A stretch of DNA of 35,158 nt. Origin: an uncultured Bacilli bacterium (GTDB taxonomy: Bacteria > Bacillota_I > Bacilli_A > RF39 > UBA660). The number at the start of each line of letters is the position of its first letter. Position 1 is the first letter of the stretch. The position numbers were made by a program, and so were the translations under genes. The stretch lies in NCBI GenBank assembly GCA_947631205.1, contig CANRKL010000009.1:1-35158 (forward strand), given 5' to 3'. Shown one piece after another: positions 15,980 to 24,599 of this stretch. The notes beneath the pieces are model-generated. The model had not been told where the DNA came from, searched no databases, and saw nothing but the letters and a program-made list of their open reading frames with translations.

Positions 15980-17134
15980 TTCATCAACTAACATACTTTT
16001 ATCAGAAAATAAATTATATTTTTCTTTAACAAACTTCCATACAACCTTAACAAGCGCAATACAAGGAGTTGCTAAAATCATTCCTATAATACCAAAAAAA
16101 TGTTCAAAAAGCAATAGTCCTACAATTATTGTAACCGGATGTAATTTAATTGTTTTACTCATAATTATTGGTTGTAAAACATTATTTTCTAATAATTGAA
16201 CAATAACCGCTACTATAACAGTCATAACTCCAATTAAAGGTCCTTGAGAAAATCCAATAATTGCTGCAACTATTCCCCCAATATAAGGTCCAACATAAGG
16301 AATTAAATCTGTTATTCCACAAAGAAGTCCAAATAACAATGGAGCTTGTAACCCAATAATCCAAAAACCAAACGAATCACAAATAAAGACCATTAAAGCT
16401 ACTAAAAAAGTTCCATTAACACTTTTCCTAACTTCTGTTGAAATATTAGTAATAAGCAAAGATATTTCAAAACGATTCTTTAAAGGAATTATTTTTAAAA
16501 AATATTTACTAATTGAATTAAAATCAAGTAAGATATAAATTCCTATAACTAATCCAAAAGTAATAGTTACCATACTTGAGAAAAATCCCCCCACTAAATT
16601 AACAATAGTTGAAGGTAGAGAATTAATAAAACCATTTAATGTATTAGTTAAACTATTCATCGTTCCATCACGAATCGCACTTATATCAAATTGATTAAAA
16701 TGACTTAACTTATCAAACATATTATCTAAAAACTTTTCTATTTCTGTAAATATTGATGGTAAATTATTAATTAATAATTGTATTTGAGTATAAATAGTTG
16801 GAACTAAAAATCTCATAAATATTACAACTGCTAAAATAAAAACTGCATAAACAATAATTGTTCCTAAAACTCTAGGAATTTTTTTAGTTTCTAACTTAGT
16901 AACAACTGGATTTAAAAGCCAAGCAATAATAAATCCTAGAAAAAATGGTGATAAAACTTTTAACAAACTTAAAATAAAACTCCATACTCCCCATTCTCTA
17001 GCTATAATAGTTAAAATTAAAATCATTGCTATTACCATGGCTATATAAAACAAATGTAATATTTTTTTAGACAAACTAACAACTTCATTTACTTCTTCAA
17101 TATTTATTTTATCACTAGATTTAAAAAGTTTCAT
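15968..17134 (-). CDS. AI-2E family transporter (YtqI/PerM-type permease)
   Basis: About 388 residues from ATG 17134, chosen over GTG 17146 because AAAGGTG sits 9 nt upstream. Several membrane helices are visible, with the family layout: two N-terminal helices, PFFLGFIIAWLLNPVV, a hydrophilic amphipathic middle, then DLIPYVGPYIGGIVAAIIGF and the C-terminal LLLFEHFFGIIGMILATP. Substrates of the family vary, and the name does not prove autoinducer export. The last codons (CTA GGA AAG TAA) double as the 5' strand of the T-box stem I. Confidence 0.85.
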   Translation of the reverse strand: MKLFKSSDKINIEEVNEVVSLSKKILHLFYIAMVIAMILILTIIAREWGVWSFILSLLKVLSPFFLGFIIAWLLNPVVTKLETKKIPRVLGTIIVYAVFILAVVIFMRFLVPTIYTQIQLLINNLPSIFTEIEKFLDNMFDKLSHFNQFDISAIRDGTMNSLTNTLNGFINSLPSTIVNLVGGFFSSMVTITFGLVIGIYILLDFNSISKYFLKIIPLKNRFEISLLITNISTEVRKSVNGTFLVALMVFICDSFGFWIIGLQAPLLFGLLCGITDLIPYVGPYIGGIVAAIIGFSQGPLIGVMTVIVAVIVQLLENNVLQPIIMSKTIKLHPVTIIVGLLLFEHFFGIIGMILATPCIALVKVVWKFVKEKYNLFSDKSMLVDELGK

Positions 17135-17221
17135 TAAGACACACACCTTTCTTTTCTATTTGTATTATATCATAAGCTTTATATTTTATGAAAAAAAAGA
17201 ATATAACTTTCTTATATTATT

Positions 17222-17247
17222 AAAAAAAGTTAGATATTCTCTAACTT
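17222..17247 (-). terminator. Rho-independent terminator
   Basis: Minus strand AAGTTAGA (17247-17240) and TCTAACTT (17234-17227) form a perfect 8-bp stem with a 5-nt loop and a T7 run. It ends the gene at 17252. Confidence 0.8.
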
Positions 17248-17251
17248 AAAT

Positions 17252-18205
17252 TTACTTATCAATTTTAAATGACTCTTCTTCCAAACTATCTAAAACATTC
17301 TTAATGGTAAATGTTTCTCTTGGTTCAACTTTTTGATTATCAGCCATCTTTGGTAATTCAATTTTCTTAGGTAATTCAATTGGTGGCTTTGGTTCTACTG
17401 AAGGTTTTTCATCTTTATTTACATAAACAGAACTAAAAACTTGAGGCATAACTTTTTTCTCTTGTTTAATATCTTCTTTTATTGGTGGTACGTCTTCTTT
17501 TACTTGTTCAAAATTAGGAAAACTAAATTCTTTTTCTTCAATTACTGGTTTTACTTCTGGAGCCTTAAATGAACTTTCTGTAACAACATTATCTTTTGGC
17601 TTTTCAATTGCTTCTAATTCTTTATTAATCGCATCTGCTAAAGCATCAAAATCAAAAGTTTTATCTAAAGGTATTTCTTCTGGTTCTTTTTCTTCTACTT
17701 TTTCTTCATTAAGCGATAAAGTATCATTAAAAACGGGATTAGCTGTAATAACTGGATGTTCTGGTATAGCTTCAAGTTTAACAGGCTCAGTTATTTCTTT
17801 AAAAGCATTCATATTATTATCATTATTATTTAAAGTTGGTTGGATATTAGTATTTAAAGAATCAGTATTAATTTGAGGATTTTCTAATGGTACTTCTTGA
17901 ACTGGTAAAACTAAAGATGGTGCATTATCACTAACACTTGGAGTTACTACTTCATTATTTAAAGGTTGAACATTTAAATTATTAATCATAGCTTCATTAT
18001 TTGTTCCTGATAAATTACCAATATTATCAGATAAACTCTTAATTTCTTCTTCTGGTGTCATTTTTTTATTTTCATTTTTTCGAGTCTTTTCATCTTTCTT
18101 TCCAAAGAATAAAATAACAAAAAATAACACAATCAAAACGGCAATAACTATTAACAAATATATTCCAAAATTCTCATTACTATATAATTTTTCTAAAAAT
18201 TCCAT
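17252..18205 (-). CDS. Single-pass membrane protein with a long disordered tail
   Basis: 317 residues. One N-terminal membrane helix (~15-34, IYLLIVIAVLIVLFFVILFF) is followed by a basic KKDEKTRKNENKK stretch and an Asn/Pro/Glu/Val-rich tail with no clear domain. The positive charges after the helix suggest the tail is cytoplasmic. Two hydrophobic islands stand out: LDKTFDFDALADAINKELEA (~185-205) and VMPQVFSSVYVNK. They resemble motifs in the protein at 7462-8301 (EKTFDFPDFDDEEF, SPVISPVYGV). This may be a membrane scaffold or a divisome/envelope-linked adaptor; that is speculation. It is expressed alone. Confidence 0.65.
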   Translation of the reverse strand: MEFLEKLYSNENFGIYLLIVIAVLIVLFFVILFFGKKDEKTRKNENKKMTPEEEIKSLSDNIGNLSGTNNEAMINNLNVQPLNNEVVTPSVSDNAPSLVLPVQEVPLENPQINTDSLNTNIQPTLNNNDNNMNAFKEITEPVKLEAIPEHPVITANPVFNDTLSLNEEKVEEKEPEEIPLDKTFDFDALADAINKELEAIEKPKDNVVTESSFKAPEVKPVIEEKEFSFPNFEQVKEDVPPIKEDIKQEKKVMPQVFSSVYVNKDEKPSVEPKPPIELPKKIELPKMADNQKVEPRETFTIKNVLDSLEEESFKIDK

Positions 18206-18301
18206 CCACTAATCACCTTTATTCTTATTACTATGTTAAAAGAATAACACATTTTAGACTATTTAGTCAATAATAATTTTATGATGTTTTATAGCAAAAT
18301 A

Positions 18302-18321
18302 AAAAAGTATTTCTACTTTTT
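18302..18321 (-). terminator. Rho-independent terminator after the UPF0154 gene
   Basis: Minus strand AAAAAGTA (18321-18314), GAAA loop, TACTTTTT (18309-18302), running into a T-rich stretch just after the stop at 18329. Confidence 0.7.
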
Positions 18322-18328
18322 CCTTAAT

Positions 18329-18538
18329 TTACATATAACGATTCATTTGATTCATTACTTGCTTAATTTGTTTTTGACTAGGTTTTCTTCCCATACTACT
18401 CATCATAACTTCTATCATTTTTTCATTAATAGGAGGATTTTTCTTTAAATATTTTTTCATAAAACTCCTAGCTCCAATAAAACCAATTATTAACCCAATA
18501 ATAAGTCCAATTACAATCATTAAAATATCATGTCCCAT
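18329..18538 (-). CDS. UPF0154 (YneF-like) small membrane protein
   Basis: 69 residues. One N-terminal membrane helix ([22 protein letters not shown]), then [31 protein letters not shown], the highly recognisable UPF0154 signature of Bacilli and Mollicutes. The length matches the family. The function is unknown. It has its own terminator. Confidence 0.9.
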   Translation of the reverse strand: MGHDILMIVIGLIIGLIIGFIGARSFMKKYLKKNPPINEKMIEVMMSSMGRKPSQKQIKQVMNQMNRYM

Positions 18539-18597
18539 AATATCTTCCCTCTCTTTTTATACATATAGTTTACTAAAATATTATATTTCTTGCAACT

Positions 18598-19041
18598 TTA
18601 TTTTATTAACTTTCTTTCTAAATAATTAATTGACTCATTTAAACATATATCATTACTCTCTTTATATAATATATAATCTTTTACTTCTTTAGTTGAAAGC
18701 ATTTGTAATGTAACTTCATCTTTTTCACAAGAATCTATAATTTTTAATAATTCTTCTTTCATAAAATCATTATAATAAGCATAAAATATTTTAATATATT
18801 CTATTTTCGTTTTATATAATTTATTATTAAGCGTTTGACATTTATAACGTTTTTCTTTAAAACTCTTTAGCATTTCTGCTTTTTCTAAATCAATCATTTT
18901 AGTAAAACATTTAGAAATACATGGATACAATTTACTATAATTACATGGTAAAATTAAATGATGATAATTAGGATTTTTAGTTTTAAAAGTCATAATTTGT
19001 CCCTCATTATTATATATTAAATAGTAATCTTTAATAGTCAT
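18598..19041 (-). CDS. Unknown small cytoplasmic protein
   Basis: 147 residues, start ATG 19041 behind AAAGGAC. It is Lys-, Tyr- and Cys-rich and predominantly helical after a short N-terminal beta-like stretch (DYYLIYNNEGQIMTF). Cysteines cluster in LPCNYSKLYPCISKC (~52-66), which could bind metal, but no standard motif is complete. No signal peptide or membrane helix. Not recognised. It lies between RNase Y and UPF0154 on the same strand. Confidence 0.6.
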   Translation of the reverse strand: MTIKDYYLIYNNEGQIMTFKTKNPNYHHLILPCNYSKLYPCISKCFTKMIDLEKAEMLKSFKEKRYKCQTLNNKLYKTKIEYIKIFYAYYNDFMKEELLKIIDSCEKDEVTLQMLSTKEVKDYILYKESNDICLNESINYLERKLIK

Positions 19042-19112
19042 TTTATTTAAGTCCTTTCTATAGTTTTAAAAAAAAAATAAAATTAATGAATAAATCACTA
19101 CCTTTTATTCTT

Positions 19113-20669
19113 TTATTTTGCTTCTTCTAAAGCTCTTGATTCTCTTATAACAACTATCTTAATTGTTCCTGGATATTGCATTTCTTTCTCAATTTTTTCT
19201 TTCATTTCTCTAGCAATTTTATATGATGTTTGGTCACTTACTTCTTCCGGTTTAACCATAACTCTAACTTCTCTACCAGCTTGCATTGCAAAAGTTTTTT
19301 CAACACCCTCAAAAGAATTACCAATCTCTTCTAGTTGTTCTAATCTCTTAATATAGTTATCTAAAGAATCATTTCTTGCTCCAGGTCTTGCTGCAGACAA
19401 AGTATCAGCAATTGATACCAAATATGAAATAACACTTGTTGCTTCTACATCACCATGATGAGACGCAATGGCATTCAATACTACTTCATCTTCACGATAT
19501 TTTTTAGCAATATCTAACCCTACATCAACATGACTACCTTCAATTTCAAAATCAATTGATTTTCCTATATCATGTAGTAAACCAGCTCTCTTAGCTAATA
19601 CAACATTTTCCCCTAATTCAGCAGCCATTAGCCCACAAAGTTCACCAACTTCAATTGAATGTTGCAAAGCATTTTGACCATAACTAGTCCGAAAATTTAA
19701 CTTACCAATCAATTTAACTAATTCTGAATCTACTTTAGAAATACCTAACTTAAAACAAGCATTATTTCCTAATTCAATAGTTTTACTATTCATATCTTTA
19801 CATACTCTATCATATATTTCTTCTATTCTTGAAGGATGAATTCGTCCATCTTTTATTAAAGTTTCAATTGTAATTTTAGCAATCTCTCTTCTTAATGGGT
19901 CAAATGATGATATAACTATTGTTTCTGGTGTATCATCAATAATTAAGTCAACACCTGTTACAGCTTCAATTGTTCGTATATTTCTTCCCTCACGTCCAAT
20001 CAATCGTCCTTTCATTTCATCATTAGGAAGATTAATTGTACTAACAGTTTGTCCAGTAGCAACATCTTCTGAATAACGTTCCATAGCTTCCACAATTAAT
20101 TGTTTAGCTTTTTCATGAGCTGTTATCTTAGCTTCTGTTTCTTTTTCTTTAATATACTCTGCTATTTCCAAAGCCATTTCTTCTTCAGTTCTTTTCATGA
20201 TATGTTCTCTAGCTTTTTCTTGACTAAACTTAGATATTTTCTCTAACTTAATCATTTCATCTTTTAATAAATTATCAAGTTCATCTTCTTTACTTTGAAT
20301 TTCTTTTTGTCTAGCTAATAAATTTTCTTCTTTTTCATCTAATGTTAAATCTCGTTTTTGAATCATTTCATCTCTTTTATCTAAACTATTTTCTCTTTGT
20401 AACAAACGATTTTCATTAGCTTCTATCTCTTCTTTTTTTAATTTAATTTCACGTTCAGCTTCTTCTTTCACGCGAATTCTTTCAGCCTCTATTTGTTCTA
20501 ATTGTTCTTTCTTTATTTTTTGAGCTTCACTTTTGGCATCTAAAATTAATTTATTAGCAAGATTTTCAGCATCTTTCTTCCGTTTTATAGAAACTAAAAA
20601 GCTTATTCCTATCCCACCAAAAATACCTAAAATCAAAGTTAAGAGGATTGTAGCAATAGAAGTTTCCAT
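19113..20669 (-). CDS. rny: Ribonuclease Y
   Basis: 518 residues, the usual length. It is the endoribonuclease that initiates mRNA decay at the membrane in Bacillota. Layout: N-terminal membrane helix (~7-27), a long Glu/Lys/Arg coiled coil (~30-200), a KH RNA-binding region with LIGREGRNIRTIEAVTGVD (~218-236), then the HD domain with LLHDIGKS and ASHHGD metal ligands. ATG at 20669 follows a GAGGAAG SD, and a good promoter lies ~60 bp upstream. The C-terminus (TIKVVIRESRALEEAK-like) matches the family. Confidence 0.97.
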   Translation of the reverse strand: METSIATILLTLILGIFGGIGISFLVSIKRKKDAENLANKLILDAKSEAQKIKKEQLEQIEAERIRVKEEAEREIKLKKEEIEANENRLLQRENSLDKRDEMIQKRDLTLDEKEENLLARQKEIQSKEDELDNLLKDEMIKLEKISKFSQEKAREHIMKRTEEEMALEIAEYIKEKETEAKITAHEKAKQLIVEAMERYSEDVATGQTVSTINLPNDEMKGRLIGREGRNIRTIEAVTGVDLIIDDTPETIVISSFDPLRREIAKITIETLIKDGRIHPSRIEEIYDRVCKDMNSKTIELGNNACFKLGISKVDSELVKLIGKLNFRTSYGQNALQHSIEVGELCGLMAAELGENVVLAKRAGLLHDIGKSIDFEIEGSHVDVGLDIAKKYREDEVVLNAIASHHGDVEATSVISYLVSIADTLSAARPGARNDSLDNYIKRLEQLEEIGNSFEGVEKTFAMQAGREVRVMVKPEEVSDQTSYKIAREMKEKIEKEMQYPGTIKIVVIRESRALEEAK

Positions 20670-20728
20670 TTTAACACTTCCTCTCTATATTTATAGAAAA
20701 TTTAAATTATTTAATTATCTATAACTCC

Positions 20729-20757
20729 ATTATAAAGGTAAATTGTTATTTTGACAA
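20729..20757 (-). promoter_or_regulatory. Promoter of rny
   Basis: Minus strand TTGTCA (20757-20752), 17 bp, TATAAT (20734-20729). Near-consensus and about 60 bp upstream of the RNase Y start. Confidence 0.75.
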
Positions 20758-21108
20758 GTATTTGTCTAATATTTTAATTAAAAGTCAAGAGAATTTATTT
20801 GACTTAATCACCTATTTGTGATACAGTTCATATCGATTAGTATTCAAGAAACTTATGAAGCCCTGAGTCAATTTTTATTATAGTGGAAAATAATGTATAT
20901 GTTAAAATTAAACTAAAATTTTTAATAATCCATTTTTGATAAAAAAATTTGCAGAAAGTAAAAAAATGAAATGAGGATTTTTAATTTAGATAAATTATGA
21001 TAATGACACTTTAATTTTTCACCTTAAAAATATTTGAATATAAAGAGAATAAGATTATTAAAAATTAGAATATATGTCTAATATTTTATCTATTAATCTA
21101 TTCTTAAG
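20758..21108. other. Divergent intergenic region, AT-rich, no gene seen
   Basis: About 350 bases between the rny and rpsD promoters. It contains a 7-bp inverted repeat AAGTCAA/TTGACTT (about 20782-20805) and a small TCAC/GTGA hairpin just after it. A less AT-rich stretch at ~20820-20875 stands out from its surroundings. No open frame with a start and SD is convincing. An unannotated small RNA is possible but not shown. Confidence 0.4.
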
Positions 21109-21138
21109 TTGACAAAACAAAATATTATTAGTATAATC
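21109..21138 (+). promoter_or_regulatory. Promoter of rpsD
   Basis: TTGACA (21109-21114), 18 bp, TATAAT (21133-21138). Both hexamers are perfect consensus. Transcription would start near 21145, giving a ~160-nt leader. Confidence 0.85.
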
Positions 21139-21144
21139 TAAATC

Positions 21145-21303
21145 GCTACTAGTTAGGCAGCAAATTAAAGTCTATTAATGTGTAATTTAAAAATTATATT
21201 TTATCACAAGTATAAACTGCCTTTAGAAAGTGTCAATAAATTACTCCCTAATAAGATTTTAATTTATAACTTGTTTAGCAATTTTAAAGGAAAGGAGGAT
21301 ACT
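21145..21303 (+). promoter_or_regulatory. rpsD 5' leader, possible S4 autoregulatory structure
   Basis: About 160 nt between the promoter and the rpsD start. AGGCAG (21156-21161) can pair with CTGCCT (21217-21222), making a long-range stem like those of S4-repressed rpsD leaders in Bacillota. The leader ends with a strong GGAGG. S4 regulation is known for the family; that this leader folds that way is inference. Confidence 0.5.
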
Positions 21304-21906
21304 ATGTCAAGATATACTGGACCTGCTTATAAAAAATCTCGTCGTCTAGGTTTTTCAACTTTAGAAAATGGCAAAGAAATAGCTAAAAGACCTTATGCTC
21401 CAGGAATGCATGGAACTGAAAGACGCCGTAAATTAAGTGAATATGGAGTTCAATTACAAGAAAAACAAAAAGTTAGAACTTTATATGGTTTAAATGAAAA
21501 ACAATTTCACAAAGTATTTGAAAATGCTTCCAAAAAACGTGGCGTAACTGGTGAAGAATTATTAATTTTATTAGAAAGCCGTTTAGATAATCTTGTTTAT
21601 CGTATGGGCCTAGCTAATACTCGCCGTGGTGCAAGACAATTAGTTAATCATGGTCATATTACAGTAAATGGTAAAAAAGTTGATATTCCATCATACACTT
21701 GTAAAGTTGGCGACATCATAGCTGTTAAAGAAAATTCTTTAAAACATCCAGCTATTTTAGCTAGCTTAGAAGCTAATCATTCATTAAAAGGATTTGTTGA
21801 ATTTGACAAGAAAAAATTATCAGGTAAATATGTTAGATTACCTCTACGTTCTGAATTAAATCAAGAAATAAATGAATCATTAATCGTTGAATTCTATAAT
21901 CGATAA
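21304..21906 (+). CDS. rpsD: Ribosomal protein S4
   Basis: 200 residues from ATG 21304, directly after GGAAAGGAGG. Primary rRNA-binding protein of the 30S subunit body and typically a repressor of its own m[21 protein letters not shown] is a classic start, and the S4 domain ([48 protein letters not shown]) is intact. No N-terminal Cys zinc motif is present. An in-frame extension to 21178 is leader, not protein. It is monocistronic, with its own promoter and terminator. Confidence 0.98.
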   Translation: MSRYTGPAYKKSRRLGFSTLENGKEIAKRPYAPGMHGTERRRKLSEYGVQLQEKQKVRTLYGLNEKQFHKVFENASKKRGVTGEELLILLESRLDNLVYRMGLANTRRGARQLVNHGHITVNGKKVDIPSYTCKVGDIIAVKENSLKHPAILASLEANHSLKGFVEFDKKKLSGKYVRLPLRSELNQEINESLIVEFYNR

Positions 21907-21907
21907 A

Positions 21908-21937
21908 AGAGCTCAAAAATTTGAACTCTTTTTTTTT
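21908..21937 (+). terminator. Rho-independent terminator of rpsD
   Basis: AGAGCTCAAA (21908-21917) and TTTGAACTCT (21920-21929) pair with one mismatch and run into a T-rich end at 21929-21937. It just touches the 3' end of the convergent VirB4-like gene. Confidence 0.85.
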
Positions 21938-23720
21938 ATAATCCACCACCAGAACCAAAGGAATCTAACTCCTCTTGAGTAACAATTACATTTATTCGCA
22001 TTCTTCTATTACCACAAACAAACAAAGCATCACCTTGATTATATGACTTAATACTTTCTTTTTCACTTTCATTTAAATCAATCAATTGAGCTAAATCTTC
22101 AATTCCTTGTTTCTTTAATCCCATAATTAAATAATATGAAGCATTATCAAAAATAGCTTTTCCATGAACTATAACTCCTGGTGCAATAAAGTCAGTAGGT
22201 TGTTGAGTAATAATAATTGTTCCTGTATTATATTTTCGACTACGTCTTTGAATCTGAGCCAAAAACTCTGCCCCTAATTCATTTTTAGTTGATAATAAAA
22301 CATGGGCTTCATCAACATACATAACAGTATTAACACTAGGGTCTAAACATAATCCCCAAGCATACTTTAAGATATTAAAGAATAAAGCATTACGAATATT
22401 TTCATCAGCATTCATTAATTCTCTAATATTAAAGACAATAAAATCACTATCAATATCCAAAGTAGTATGACCAGTAAAATAATAACGAAGTTCTTTAGTT
22501 AAAGGTCTAATTTTTAACTCTAATCTTTCCATAATCTCTCTTTCATGAGTTCTTTCAGTCATAGATAATAATCGACCTTTAATTGTTGCATAAACATCAT
22601 CAAATGTTGGATAATCTTCACTAGTAAACTTTGTATAATCCGAATCATAATCTATTTTATAACGTTTATAAGTATCTTGAACAACTTCTGTAAACATTGT
22701 TAAAACATCATCATCAATATCAGGCGAATAATATTTCATAAATGCTTTTAATTGTTGTAAAGTTCTTGTTAAAACTGTATAACCTAATCCTTGATTAATT
22801 TCTTCTTCATCAGCATCAATGACTATTTCCAAAGGATTAATCATTCCAAATTCTCCACCCTTACCAAGGTCTAAGAAGTTACCACCTAGCATATTAGCCA
22901 TATCTTTTAATTCACCCTCAGGGTCAACACATACTATTTTATATTCGTTACGCAAATGACTTCTTAAAAGTAACTTAGCTGCTGTTGATTTACCAGAACC
23001 AGTAGTTCCTAAAATTATCATATTAGCATTGTTACGATTATGCTCTTTTTTTATTTGATATAAGAATTGGTTAAATAAAATTACTCCTCCAGAAAAATCT
23101 ACACCAAATAATGTACTATTTCCTGGGTCTTTAATTGAATCAAAAATAAATGGATACATTGCTGCAATTGTCACTGATGGAATAGGTGCTCCTACTCTTT
23201 CTTCAATGTCTTGTTTAGGAAATATTGGTAACATTGATTTAATTACTTTTTCTTGTTCAAACATTAAAGATATTCCACGCATCCCTAAAGCGTCTAAAAA
23301 ATTTCTAACTTGCATTTTTTTACTATTCATCTCATCTTTAGTATCTGCTGAAATAAAGATATGCAATTGAAAATCAAATATTCTTGATTGAGTAGCAACT
23401 AACATTGAAATAAATTGCTCTAAAGATTCATAGTCTTGTCTTATTCTTTCTTGAATTGTCTTATCTCTTTCAGATTGATAACGACTCTTTAAATCAGCTA
23501 TTTCTTTATTAATCATTCTTTGTAAAGTTGATAATTCAATTGGAATATGTTTAGCTACAATTTTTATTCCTGATAAATTCGTTAAATTAGCTAAATATCC
23601 TTGAGATATAAACTTAGGAAAACTAACAACTGTTAAAATTGTACAATATTTTCCACTCATCATAAATTCTGTTGGTTTAAATTCTACTCCCTTTGGAGCT
23701 ATCTGTGCTTTTAAATTCAT
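21936..23720 (-). CDS. VirB4-like secretion ATPase, C-terminal part
   Basis: 594 residues, the motor part of a type IV secretion ATPase. Walker A is GTTGSGKST (238-246), the DPEGE motif is at 266-270, Walker B is MYVDEAH (467-473), and TIIITQQPTDF (~501-511) is the typical post-Walker B segment. The first ~200 residues belong to the VirB4 N-terminal domain. It resembles the VirB4 of Gram-positive conjugative elements (TcpF/PrgJ/CD1110-like). Its ATG overlaps the stop of the upstream gene (ATGA, 23717-23720), and together the two products have the ~780-residue length of a single VirB4. Expected on the cytoplasmic face of the membrane channel. Confidence 0.88.
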   Translation of the reverse strand: MNLKAQIAPKGVEFKPTEFMMSGKYCTILTVVSFPKFISQGYLANLTNLSGIKIVAKHIPIELSTLQRMINKEIADLKSRYQSERDKTIQERIRQDYESLEQFISMLVATQSRIFDFQLHIFISADTKDEMNSKKMQVRNFLDALGMRGISLMFEQEKVIKSMLPIFPKQDIEERVGAPIPSVTIAAMYPFIFDSIKDPGNSTLFGVDFSGGVILFNQFLYQIKKEHNRNNANMIILGTTGSGKSTAAKLLLRSHLRNEYKIVCVDPEGELKDMANMLGGNFLDLGKGGEFGMINPLEIVIDADEEEINQGLGYTVLTRTLQQLKAFMKYYSPDIDDDVLTMFTEVVQDTYKRYKIDYDSDYTKFTSEDYPTFDDVYATIKGRLLSMTERTHEREIMERLELKIRPLTKELRYYFTGHTTLDIDSDFIVFNIRELMNADENIRNALFFNILKYAWGLCLDPSVNTVMYVDEAHVLLSTKNELGAEFLAQIQRRSRKYNTGTIIITQQPTDFIAPGVIVHGKAIFDNASYYLIMGLKKQGIEDLAQLIDLNESEKESIKSYNQGDALFVCGNRRMRINVIVTQEELDSFGSGGGL

Positions 23721-24289
23721 TCTGGACTCACCATCCCACTAAATGTTGTACTTACTCCCCCATTAAAGAAGTTATCTAAAATAACTCTTAAATCATTATT
23801 ACTTGTTTGTTGACTATTTAAGCCACAATTAGCTAAATTACTAATTAGTTGATGTAATCTCTTTTGAATAACGTCCATCTTTTTTTCTTTAAAAAGAATG
23901 TAATATTCAGTATCTACTACGTTATATTCGGCACTCATAAACATATTAGCTTTACTTATATCCTGCATTATTAACTTACGAGTACTATTATTTTGAGCAT
24001 TATTAAATAGTATTTGTAATTGTGATAAATAAACTTGAATATCTACAGGACGGTCTGCAACAATCAACCAAAATTCATAAGTAATTGTATTATAAAAATT
24101 TTGTAATTGATAAATAACATTATCTCTTGTAGATGAATCAAGAATAAAAATGTTTCTTGGGGCAACTTTAATACCTGTTACATACTCTCCATTCTCTAAT
24201 TGAATCATACCATTCATAATATTTTTTATTGGAACCCAATCTTCACTCCATTTACTAAGTAACTCTTTTTCATTTTTGCTTTTCGCCAT
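23717..24289 (-). CDS. VirB4-like protein, N-terminal part (split gene)
   Basis: 190 residues without a P-loop. DWVPIKNIMNGMIQLENGEYVTGIKV is the typical opening of Gram-positive VirB4/TcpF proteins, followed by a region covering the start of the VirB4 N-terminal domain. It ends GGVSTTFSGMVSPE, and the next gene starts at the ATGA overlap, so the two halves are translated in coupling. The split looks orderly rather than decayed. It overlaps the PrgI-like gene by 20 bp on its other side. Confidence 0.75.
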   Translation of the reverse strand: MAKSKNEKELLSKWSEDWVPIKNIMNGMIQLENGEYVTGIKVAPRNIFILDSSTRDNVIYQLQNFYNTITYEFWLIVADRPVDIQVYLSQLQILFNNAQNNSTRKLIMQDISKANMFMSAEYNVVDTEYYILFKEKKMDVIQKRLHQLISNLANCGLNSQQTSNNDLRVILDNFFNGGVSTTFSGMVSPE

Positions 24290-24584
24290 CTCTTATACAC
24301 CAGCCTTTCCAATAATATCTTTTTCTTCCTAGTATAAATGTTACTATATTTGTTATTAATTGTAACACATTATGATAATTTGGTACAGGGATAACTAAAA
24401 ATCCCGATATTAAAGCAGGTAATAAAATTAAAAGAGCCACACTAAAAGTCATACCTTGAAATATTAAAAGCATTAATAAAGTTATTCCACAGCCACTACC
24501 AAAAATAATTAAATCTAATAAGGTAAAAAATCCCAAATATAATTTAGATTTTTTAGTATTAGCTGGAATTAAATAATTATTCAT
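24270..24584 (-). CDS. PrgI/VirB3-like membrane protein
   Basis: 104 residues with two close membrane helices (~17-60), preceded by YLIPANTKKSKLYLGFFT and followed by PVPNYHNVLQLITNIVTFILGRKRYYWKG. This is the PrgI family pattern, where the gene normally sits directly before virB4, as here. An inner-membrane component of the type IV secretion channel. Start ATG 24584 behind AAGGGG. Confidence 0.8.
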   Translation of the reverse strand: MNNYLIPANTKKSKLYLGFFTLLDLIIFGSGCGITLLMLLIFQGMTFSVALLILLPALISGFLVIPVPNYHNVLQLITNIVTFILGRKRYYWKGWCIRDGEKQK

Positions 24585-24599
24585 CGCCTTTTCCCCTTC

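Noticed and set aside
21178-21303. N-terminal extension of rpsD
   Set aside because: The standard S4 start at 21304 has a perfect SD directly before it; the upstream in-frame stretch lies in the transcribed leader and has no homology to S4.
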